Origin: JBCCFK01 sp965262315
Lineage (GTDB): Bacteria; Actinomycetota; Acidimicrobiia; Acidimicrobiales; UBA8592
Assembly: GCA_965262315.1 (NCBI GenBank)
Contig: CBDHFJ010000005.1
Span: forward strand, 1-12,672
DNA length: 12,672 nucleotides
Direction of reading: 5' to 3'
Positions within the stretch are counted from its first letter, which is position 1; every line of letters starts with the position of its first letter. A program made the translations under genes and the position numbers. The notes below the pieces were generated by a model. It ran no database searches. It was not told the DNA's origin and saw only the letters and a program-made list of their open reading frames with translations. Of this stretch, positions 1 to 5,213 are shown one piece after another.

Positions 1-2
1 TC

Positions 3-89
3 GCGGACGTTGATGATCGGGACGGCCGCAGGGCCCTCTACCGCCGGGTGGACACGAAGCGCAAGGAGACTGGCTTTGAAGCAGACTGA
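3..89 (+). CDS. C-terminal tail of an unidentified gene, cut by the window edge
   Basis: An open frame enters from the left edge and ends at TGA 87-89, giving 28 residues that finish RVDTKRKETGFEAD. The tail is charged and hydrophilic, with no membrane segment, and most codons end in G or C, as expected of a real gene here. No family is recognisable from so short a piece. It lies upstream of the Hint remnant in a different frame, and no link between the two can be shown. It could also be a chance open frame. Confidence 0.35.
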   Translation, partial: ADVDDRDGRRALYRRVDTKRKETGFEAD

Positions 90-106
90 CTCCCCAAGCG
101 GGCTAG

Positions 107-284
107 GCGACGACGTTTGGGTGGTCTGCGTCAGCGCTCCGGTTCGTCACGGCGGGTACCGCAATCCTGATGTCCGATGGCTCAACGAAGCCGGTCGGAA
201 AGATCGTGGTTGGCGACTGGGTCATGGCTGTGGCTCCGGCACGGCGTGTCGCACCAGGCCTTCAAGCACGTCCACCAGTTCACC
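107..284 (+). pseudogene. Hint (intein-like / pretoxin-HINT) domain remnant, frameshifted
   Basis: Reading from 107, the frame contains TAGTAILMSDGSTKP followed by IVVGDWVMA (about 149-226). This matches the start of Hint domains, typically a small-residue stretch, L.ADGS.KPI, then a VGD.V motif. Such domains sit before toxin domains in polymorphic and RHS-type toxins, where they self-cleave. Just after VMAVAP the good frame shifts by +1: from 240 it reads HGVSHQAFKHVHQFT with every third position G or C, resembling the next Hint strand (V.HV..H). The catalytic Cys or Ser that normally opens the domain is not evident, no start is seen, and the frame runs into the end of an insertion sequence at 285. 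This is a dead fragment. The family call rests on the motif alone. Confidence 0.55.
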
Positions 285-300
285 GGCTCTTCGGATCTCA
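285..300. repeat. Putative ISL3-family terminal inverted repeat (one end only)
   Basis: GGCTCTTCGGATCTCA begins at 285 and runs into the stop codon of the transposase remnant (TCA 298-300, minus strand). From memory, ISL3-family elements commonly begin GGCTCTT, and the short distance from stop codon to element end fits. No matching AAGAGCC end is visible on the far side of the remnant (700-974), so the other end is lost or degraded and no target duplication can be paired. Confidence 0.5.
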
Positions 301-792
301 GCGGGGTAGTGGGGTGATGGTGGCGAGGAGTGTCCAGTTGGGTCGGCCGGCGTAGAGGAGTAAGAGGATCCTGTAGTTCCGGAATCGTCGGAAGCCGAAC
401 GCTACCCGCTTCACGCGCTTCACGAAGTTGTTGATGGCCTCCGCGGGGCCGTTCGTCGCGCGTGCTCGGTACCAGTTCACGATCTCGGCGTGCCAACGCG
501 TCAGCGTGCGGCCGAGCGGGCGAACCTCTGGCGCGAACTTGAGGTCTTGGAGGTCATCCGCGAACTCGGTGAGGTAGCGGTCGGCCATCTCAGCATTGGG
601 GATGTCGTAGAAGAACCGGACGGCTTCTTTCGCGTGCCACGCGTAGGCGAATTCCTCTTGGCGGTGACCGGCCCGCCGGAACGTGGTCTCGTCCACGCCC
701 AGCTTCGAAGGCGGTTGATGCCGACTGATTGGCCCACTGGGGAGTCGGACGGCGTGTCCAACGTGTGCGTACGCCTGCGTGCTCCGTCGCAA
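298..792 (-). pseudogene. ISL3-family transposase remnant with internal deletion
   Basis: The 164-residue frame has LGVDETTFRRAGHR at 31-44, the first catalytic Asp region (D34) of DDE_Tnp_ISL3. It then jumps to the C-terminal third: AWHAKEAVRFFYDI at 51-64, NGPAEAINNFVKRVKRV at 114-130 (the catalytic Glu region, E118), and FGFRRFRNYRILLLLYAGRP at 132-151. Family members are usually about 400 residues. The N-terminal zinc-ribbon/HTH part and the central block with the second catalytic Asp are missing, the join falling near residues 44-51. Residues 1-30 do not look like transposase, so recognisable homology covers about 298-702. It cannot encode an active enzyme. The element end lies 13 bp beyond the stop, and it abuts the Hint remnant, which it may have interrupted. 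Confidence 0.8.
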
Positions 793-974
793 GCGCTCTG
801 GATCCTGCCCGGCAAGGGCCCAGATGAGTGAAGGCGCGCTTCAAGCTCGAGTCGCTTCCTCCCAGTGTCCTCCCAATCCGTGCGGTCATTGGCGGGGATG
901 AGGGGCGTGCAGCGGTCAACACCTGCGCCGCCGCAACCAGCTTGTTTGCGCTGATAGGGCTGGTTTTCGGCTTG
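793..974. other. Intergenic stretch beside the tRNA 3' end, no gene recognised
   Basis: Open frames here have no recognisable motif and show no consistent third-position GC bias. The one structure is an inverted repeat, AACCAGC (935-941) with GCTGGTT (959-965), around a 17-nt loop, 9 bp past the 3' end of the tRNA gene. On the plus strand it is followed by TTTT, on the minus strand by no T-run. It may be a terminator, but support is weak. The missing ISL3 end should lie here and was not found. Confidence 0.3.
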
Positions 975-1046
975 CGCCCTCGGCAGGATTCGAACCTGCG
1001 CACATGGCTCCGGAGGCCACTGCTCTATCCCCTGAGCTACGAGGGC
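975..1046 (-). tRNA. tRNA-Arg (anticodon CCG)
   Basis: The minus strand folds as a complete cloverleaf. The acceptor is GCCCTCG/CGAGGGC, the D stem GCTC/GAGC around AGGGGATA, the anticodon stem GTGGC/GCCAT with loop CTCCGGA (anticodon CCG, reading CGG), the variable loop 4 nt, and the T stem GCAGG/CCTGC with loop TTCGAAT. The discriminator base is G and no CCA is encoded. Length is 72 nt. The neighbouring decayed mobile DNA lies on the 3' side of this gene, the usual side for tRNA-targeted integration. No duplicated 3' fragment was found in the window to prove an attachment site. Confidence 0.96.
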
Positions 1047-1071
1047 GGGGCCCGGCGAACCGGGATCTGCA

Positions 1072-1077
1072 ACCATA
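1072..1077 (-). promoter_or_regulatory. Possible -10 box of the tRNA-Arg gene
   Basis: On the minus strand TATGGT lies 25 bp before the tRNA 5' end. It matches TANNNT, and its distance would give a leader of about 18 nt. No convincing -35 hexamer is seen. Confidence 0.3.
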
Positions 1078-1132
1078 CCGGCGCGGCGCGCCGTTGCTCC
1101 ACGTGGATTCGCTCGCGAGCGGGGGCCGTTGA

Positions 1133-1969
1133 TCAGGCGGCGGTTCGAGCGTCGCTGATGACGCCCACCCGCCACATCACGCGGCGGTGCGGCAGGTAGT
1201 CCGCACAGGCGTAGTGCTGGGTGCCGCGGTTGTCCCAGATCGCCAGCGTGCCGGGGGCCCAGCGAAGGCGAACGTGGAAGTCCGGGCGGTTGATCAGATC
1301 GAAGAGCATCGTCAGGGTCCGGGCGCTCTCGGCTGCGCTCAGGCCGATGATCCAGCGGGTGAAGGACTCGCTCACGTTGAGGTACGGCCGGCCGGTCACC
1401 GGGTGATGATCGATGATCGGATGAGTGTGGCTGCCGGCCGCCGCCATCTCCTCGATGATCGCCTCGTCGCCACCCCGGCGGTATGCGACCGTGCGGAACT
1501 GCCCGCCCATGTCGTGCACGGCGTGGAGCTGGCTGAGGTCCTCGCGCAGCCCCGGCGCCAACGCATCATGAACCGCGTACATCGACGCCCACAACGTGTC
1601 GCCACCGAGGGGCGGAAGCTCGACCGCCTGGAGGATCGAGGCGAACGGGCCGTGGCGCATGTAGGTGCCGTCAGCGTGCCATTCGGCAGCGTCCGGCTTC
1701 TGGTCACCACCCCACGCCAGCACCACGACGTCCTCGTTGTCCGGGTGCGACTGGTACGAGTGGTGGTTGTTGGCAACCGGTCCGAGCCCACGGCCGAGCG
1801 CAGCCAGGCCGTGGGGGTCGAGCCCGAGCCGGTCGACGAACAGCACCTGGTGCTCCATCAGCGCCGTGTGGAGCTTGTCGAATGTGGACGGATCGTCGAT
1901 CACCGCAGACGTCAACCCGTGCACGTTGGCCCCCAGAGCGGGGGAGAGGCGTTCGAAGTGCATGCCCAT
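1133..1969 (-). CDS. TauD/TfdA-family 2-oxoglutarate-dependent dioxygenase
   Basis: This is a cytoplasmic non-haem Fe(II) enzyme of the taurine dioxygenase family, which couples 2-oxoglutarate decarboxylation to substrate hydroxylation, in TauD releasing sulfite from taurine. The facial triad is visible: H98 and D100 in EWHAD, and H252 in WDNRGTQHYACADY. R263 and R267 follow (HRRVMWR), the latter matching the arginine that binds the 2-oxoglutarate carboxylate. GGDTLW (122-127) and HPVTGRPYLNV (189-199) are family blocks. Length is 278 against 283 in E. coli TauD. Met3 (ATG ending at 1963) has AAGGA 8 nt upstream, while Met1 has it at only 2 nt, so Met3 is the likelier start. The gene is divergent from a LysR regulator, its probable controller. 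The substrate could be taurine, another sulfonate, a sulfate ester or an aryloxy acid. Confidence 0.92.
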   Translation of the reverse strand: MGMHFERLSPALGANVHGLTSAVIDDPSTFDKLHTALMEHQVLFVDRLGLDPHGLAALGRGLGPVANNHHSYQSHPDNEDVVVLAWGGDQKPDAAEWHADGTYMRHGPFASILQAVELPPLGGDTLWASMYAVHDALAPGLREDLSQLHAVHDMGGQFRTVAYRRGGDEAIIEEMAAAGSHTHPIIDHHPVTGRPYLNVSESFTRWIIGLSAAESARTLTMLFDLINRPDFHVRLRWAPGTLAIWDNRGTQHYACADYLPHRRVMWRVGVISDARTAA

Positions 1970-2019
1970 ATTCCTTGCGAAGGTACGGATGTCGGTCTCC
2001 GGTGAACAGGCGAGTTGAA

Positions 2020-2049
2020 GTCATGAGCACATCAGCTCTTGTTATGAGC
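2020..2049. promoter_or_regulatory. Candidate LysR operator: paired GTYATGAGC repeats
   Basis: In the 105-bp gap between the divergent dioxygenase and regulator genes, GTCATGAGC (2020-2028) and GTTATGAGC (2041-2049) are 21 bp apart, two helical turns. A related GTCATGGAGC lies over the regulator start codon (2072-2081), 31 bp further. Between the first two is GAGC-N6-GCTC (2025-2038). LysR proteins usually bind a divergent intergenic region like this one. Function is inferred only. Confidence 0.4.
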
Positions 2050-2074
2050 GTGTCGGTTCTGTCAGGCTGCCGTC

Positions 2075-3007
2075 ATGGAGCGTCCACTCGACCGCCTGAT
2101 CGGGAGCGTGAACCGTCTGGTCGTGTTCGACGCCGTCGTGCGCGCGGGTTCGTTCACGGGCGCTGCCCGGACGCTCGGGGTGTCCCAGCCGGCCGTCTCC
2201 CGCCAGATCGCGCTCCTCGAGGACGAGCTCGAAACCACCCTCTTCGTCCGTGATCGCAACCTGCCCCGGCTGACGGTTGCCGGCCAGGCCCTCCACGAAC
2301 ACGTCGACGCCGGGTTCGGTGAGATCGAGACCGGCTTGGCCGACATCCGAGGGCTGGCGGACACCATCACCTTCGCCGTCCAGCCGGCGATCGCCGAGAG
2401 CTGGATCTCGCCCAATCTTCACTCCCTGCGCGACCACATGGCGCCGACCACCGTGCAGGTCGTCATCTACGACGACGTTCCCGAGCTGGTGTCCATCGAC
2501 CACGACGTGTCGGTTCGCTTCGGAGACCGCTTCGGCTCGGGAGTGCGATCCGAGCTCCTGATCGCCGAACGGGTCATGCCTGTCGCCGCGCCCGACCTCG
2601 CCGAGGAATACGGCCTCGACGCCGACAGCGACGCGGTGGCGCTCGCCGCGGCCCCGTTGCTGCAGCTCGACGCTCGCAACCGCGGGTGGATGGACTGGGA
2701 AGCGTGGTTCGAACGGGCCGGGCACGTGTGGACCGCGCCACCCGGCGAGATCCGGTACCGGAACTACGCCAACCTCGTGCAGCAGGCCCTCAGCGGTCGG
2801 GGTGTGGCCCTCGGTTGGGACACGCTGCTCGGCGGTCTGCTGGGTCGCGGCATGCTCGTGCCCGTCGGACCGACCATGGCCCGCAGCCAGGTCGGCTACC
2901 ACCTGGTGTGGCCCACGGGGATGACGCGGCGCGAGAGCCTGCGTCGGCTGCGCTCGTGGCTCCGCGACACCGTGGCGTTCCTGCGCGCCGAGGTCGACGC
3001 CGCCTGA
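2075..3007 (+). CDS. LysR-family transcriptional regulator
   Basis: The 310-residue protein has the standard layout. An N-terminal winged helix-turn-helix spans about residues 11-70, with AARTLGVSQPAVSRQIALLE (30-49) as the recognition region. A linker helix follows, then a periplasmic-binding-like effector domain from about 97 to the end. The effector domain has features of the GcvA-like branch: W.DWEAWF near 207, and a segment near 225-240 ending ALSGRGVALGW. It probably controls the divergent dioxygenase in response to its substrate or a sulfur metabolite, and itself. ATG 2075 has no clear Shine-Dalgarno sequence, but the HTH begins soon after it, so little N-terminal sequence can be missing. 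It ends 3 bp from the convergent maf gene, with no visible terminator between them. Confidence 0.92.
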   Translation: MERPLDRLIGSVNRLVVFDAVVRAGSFTGAARTLGVSQPAVSRQIALLEDELETTLFVRDRNLPRLTVAGQALHEHVDAGFGEIETGLADIRGLADTITFAVQPAIAESWISPNLHSLRDHMAPTTVQVVIYDDVPELVSIDHDVSVRFGDRFGSGVRSELLIAERVMPVAAPDLAEEYGLDADSDAVALAAAPLLQLDARNRGWMDWEAWFERAGHVWTAPPGEIRYRNYANLVQQALSGRGVALGWDTLLGGLLGRGMLVPVGPTMARSQVGYHLVWPTGMTRRESLRRLRSWLRDTVAFLRAEVDAA

Positions 3008-3010
3008 CGC

Positions 3011-3607
3011 TCAGTCCACGGTGCGCGGTTCGGTCACCGTCACGCCGGCGTTGCGGAGCAGCTCGATCGTCTCGGCCAGCGGCAGTCCCACCACGTTGGA
3101 CCGGCTGCCGTCCAGCAGTTCGGTGAACGCGTTGGCCGCACCCTGCACGGCGAGGGCGCCCGCCTTGTCGTCCGCCTCGCCCGTGGTCAGGTACGTCTCG
3201 ATGTCGCGGTCGCTCAGCTCGTGCACCCGGAGGGTGCTGATCGCGATCCGATCGTCGATGGTCCCGTCGACCGCCTTGACCGCCACGCAGCTGATGACCT
3301 GGACGACCTGGCCCGACTGCGCCCGCAGCAGCGCCGCCGCGTCCTGTCGGTCCCGGGGCTTGTCCATGATGCGGTCGTTCAGGCTGACCACGGTGTCCGC
3401 CGCCAGGACCGGGCGGCCGGCGCCGTCGACGGCGTCGGCCTTGGCTCGGGCCAGCACGGCGACGGCTTCCATCGGGTCGAGGTCGCGGGCGATCGCCTCC
3501 TCGTCGAGATTCGCGGGGACGGCGTCGACGGGCACCTGGAGCATCGCCAGCAGGACCCGTCGACGGGGCGAACCCGAGGCCAGGACAAGGGGCGCGTCGG
3601 CGGTCAC
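3011..3607 (-). CDS. maf: Maf-family nucleotide pyrophosphatase (YhdE-like)
   Basis: Maf/HAM1-fold house-cleaning enzymes hydrolyse nucleoside triphosphates to the monophosphate and pyrophosphate. The YhdE type prefers dTTP and UTP. Diagnostic blocks are ASGSPRR (10-16), LAADTVV (68-74, catalytic D71), DKPRD (82-86, K83), KAGALAVQG (148-156) and NVVGLPL (171-177). LAADTVV points to the dTTP/UTP type rather than the m7GTP type. The start is GTG at 3607-3605, giving 198 residues, close to the family norm. The reading frame stays open far upstream, but that is antisense-like overlap with dus. GTG overlaps the dus stop as GTGA (4 bp), indicating translational coupling in one operon. Confidence 0.93.
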   Translation of the reverse strand: MTADAPLVLASGSPRRRVLLAMLQVPVDAVPANLDEEAIARDLDPMEAVAVLARAKADAVDGAGRPVLAADTVVSLNDRIMDKPRDRQDAAALLRAQSGQVVQVISCVAVKAVDGTIDDRIAISTLRVHELSDRDIETYLTTGEADDKAGALAVQGAANAFTELLDGSRSNVVGLPLAETIELLRNAGVTVTEPRTVD

Positions 3608-4836
3608 CCGCCGGACACCAGCGCTTCGGCCTCCTCGCTGAGTGCGAGCTGCGAGTCGGGGTCGTCCAACCAGCCGTGGGGCAGCGACACGGGCTTGGGG
3701 CCGCCCTTGTGGCTGCGGGGGATGCGGATGGCGTCGACCGGCAGGTGGAGCGTGGGGTCGATCGAGGCCAGGACGGCGTCGAGATCGTCCAGGCCGTCGA
3801 TCTCCTGGACCTTGCGGCGGAACTCGCCGCCGACCGGCATGCCGGTCAGGTACCAGATCGCGTGCTTGCGGAACCCGCGGAGCGCCCGCTCGGTCCCCAT
3901 CCACTCGACGATGAGCCGGGCCTGTCTGCGCATCGCAGTGGCGGCCTCGGCCATGGTGGGCACCGGACCGACCTCGCCGCCTTCGAACACACGGGCGAGG
4001 TCGCGGAACAGCCACGGACGCCCGAGGCAGCCTCGGCCGATGACCACGCCGTCGGCCCCTGTCTGGCGGAGCATGCGCAGCGCGTCGTGGGGTTCCCAGA
4101 TGTCGCCGTTGCCGAGCACCGGGATGGTGGTGACCGCCTGCTTCAGCTCGGCGATCGCCTCCCAGCGGGCCTCGCCCGAGTAGAGCTGCTCGACAGTGCG
4201 GCCGTGCAAGGCGACCGCCGCCGCACCTTCTTCTTCGGCGATCCGACCGGCGTCGAGATGGGTGAGGTGGTCGTCGTCGATGCCCATGCGGAACTTCACC
4301 GTCACCGGGACCCGGCCCTGAGCCGCTTCCACGGCCGCGCGGACGATGCGACGGAACAGCGGGCGCCGGTACGGCAGTGCGCCGCCGCCGCCGTGCTTGG
4401 TGACCTTGCCCACGGGGCAGCCGAAGTTCATGTCGATGTGGTCGACGCGTTCGGTCTCGACCAGTTGCTCGACGGCCTTGCCGAGATAGATGGGGTCGGT
4501 GCCGTAGAGCTGGATGCTTCGGGGGTTCTCGTCGGGGCCGAACTCGGCCAGCTTGAGCGTCTTCTTGTGTCCCTCGACGAGTGCCCGAGCGGTGATCATC
4601 TGGTTGACGAACAGGCCGGGAGCGTGGGGCTGGTCGGGGTCGGCGAGGCCCGACGTCGATGCCTCCCGGCAGAGCTGTCGGAACGGCACGTCGGTGACAC
4701 CGGCCATCGGTGCGAGGACGACGGGCGGCCAGACCGAGATCGGCCCGATCTCGATCGGCGAGAACTCGCCGGGCGCAGCCGCATCGACCCCGTCGTTCAC
4801 GGCGGTTCGCGCCAGGGGCAACTCCTCGGAGTCCAT
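3604..4836 (-). CDS. dus: tRNA-dihydrouridine synthase (Dus family)
   Basis: This FMN enzyme reduces specific uridines in tRNA to dihydrouridine using NADPH. The TIM-barrel motifs appear in order: LAPMAGVTDVPFR (41-53, FMN binding), DMNFGCPVGKVTKHGGGGAL (135-154, with catalytic C140), VKFRMG (180-185, K181), LHGRT (210-214), NGDI (243-246) and GVVIGRGCLGRPWLF (263-277, phosphate grip). The C-terminal helical tRNA-binding domain covers about 300-380. At 410 residues it is longer than E. coli DusB (321), with an N-terminal extension of about 30 and a C-terminal tail. ATG 4836 is supported by a TAACCT hexamer exactly 6 nt upstream, a leaderless arrangement. It forms an operon with maf. The exact target uridine cannot be read from sequence. 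Confidence 0.93.
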   Translation of the reverse strand: MDSEELPLARTAVNDGVDAAAPGEFSPIEIGPISVWPPVVLAPMAGVTDVPFRQLCREASTSGLADPDQPHAPGLFVNQMITARALVEGHKKTLKLAEFGPDENPRSIQLYGTDPIYLGKAVEQLVETERVDHIDMNFGCPVGKVTKHGGGGALPYRRPLFRRIVRAAVEAAQGRVPVTVKFRMGIDDDHLTHLDAGRIAEEEGAAAVALHGRTVEQLYSGEARWEAIAELKQAVTTIPVLGNGDIWEPHDALRMLRQTGADGVVIGRGCLGRPWLFRDLARVFEGGEVGPVPTMAEAATAMRRQARLIVEWMGTERALRGFRKHAIWYLTGMPVGGEFRRKVQEIDGLDDLDAVLASIDPTLHLPVDAIRIPRSHKGGPKPVSLPHGWLDDPDSQLALSEEAEALVSGG

Positions 4837-4842
4837 CGCTCC

Positions 4843-4848
4843 AGGTTA
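4843..4848 (-). promoter_or_regulatory. Leaderless -10 box of dus-maf
   Basis: On the minus strand TAACCT is followed by GGAGCG and then ATG, placing the expected transcription start on the A of the start codon. The -35 region would fall at about 4866-4871, at the very edge of the 74-bp repeat array, and resembles the consensus poorly. Confidence 0.5.
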
Positions 4849-4866
4849 CGGGGCAGCCCGTTCGAT

Positions 4867-5102
4867 CGTTCTGCCAGCGTGGTTACAGGTCATGCCGTGG
4901 TCGGACGCTGGCAGATGGACGTGGTGCTGGCTGCGTCGAGCGTTCTGCCAGCGTGGTTACAGGTCATGCCGTGGTCGGACGCTGGCAGATGGACGTGGTG
5001 CTGGCTGCGTCGAGCGTTCTGCCAGCGTGGTTACAGGTCATGCCGTGGTCGGACGCTGGCAGATGGACGTGGTGCTGGCTGCGTCGAGCGTTCTGCCAGC
5101 GT
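4867..5102. repeat. Tandem array of a 74-bp unit, each with a 10-11 bp inverted repeat
   Basis: Units start at 4867, 4941 and 5015 and are identical over all 74 bp; identity continues 14 bp into a fourth unit at 5089. Each unit holds CTGCCAGCGT and ACGCTGGCAG, a perfect 10-bp inverted repeat (11 bp counting the flanking T/A) around a 24-nt centre, at 4871-4914, 4945-4988 and 5019-5062. A 30-bp linker separates the inverted repeats. The period is close to seven helical turns, so sites would face the same side. The array fills the gap between divergent dus and argS. Because 74 is not a multiple of 3, open frames through it change reading frame and are artefacts. Possible roles are a protein-binding array, a structured transcript, or a non-autonomous repeat element. 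No known family was recognised. Confidence 0.95.
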
Positions 5103-5136
5103 CGTGCCAGGTCATGGCATGTCATCACGCTGGCAG
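5093..5136. repeat. Fourth, diverged hairpin unit of the array
   Basis: It has the same 44-bp architecture and the same 74-bp phase. Both arms match the other units exactly and extend to 12 bp (TTCTGCCAGCGT with ACGCTGGCAGAA). The 24-nt centre agrees with the others at about 14 positions, mainly CAGGTCATG in the middle. It has its own inner dyad, TGCCA-GGTCA-TGGCA (5106-5120). The sequence beyond 5136 no longer follows the unit. Confidence 0.9.
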
Positions 5137-5175
5137 AAGGCCCCGGAAAGCGCAGTGGTGGGGGGATGCAGCTCG

Positions 5176-5181
5176 TACGCT
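5176..5181 (+). promoter_or_regulatory. Possible -10 box of argS
   Basis: TACGCT (TANNNT type) would start transcription near 5188, a 26-nt leader before ATG 5214. No good -35 is visible. If this is right, the repeat array lies upstream of the transcript rather than within it. Confidence 0.35.
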
Positions 5182-5213
5182 GTCACGAACTCCCGGACCC
5201 CCGTTTGGATCAG

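Noticed and set aside
273..482. ACCAGTTCAC at 273-282 and 473-480 region as a target-site duplicate
   Set aside because: The second copy lies within the transposase coding remnant, so it cannot flank the element; a chance match.
1110..1121. CGCTCGCGAGCG palindrome as the dioxygenase terminator
   Set aside because: It is a 12-bp palindrome with almost no loop and no T-run; too short to claim.
828..1199. Plus-strand 123-residue protein
   Set aside because: Its centre, RQDSNLRTWLRRP, is the well-known spurious translation of the reverse of a tRNA-Arg gene.
3608..4015. Upstream extension of Maf to 334 residues
   Set aside because: The extra residues are Arg/Pro-rich overlap with dus. The GTG at 3607 overlaps the dus stop and directly precedes the conserved ASGSPRR region.
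4867..5136. CRISPR array
   Set aside because: The linkers between hairpins are identical, not unique spacers; the unit is a plain 74-bp tandem repeat and no cas gene is near.
4710..5213. Long N-terminal extension of ArgS through the repeat array
   Set aside because: The reading frame is open only because the repeat has few stops. The translation is Cys/Trp/Arg-rich repeat with no family match, and ArgS normally begins at the 5214 start.
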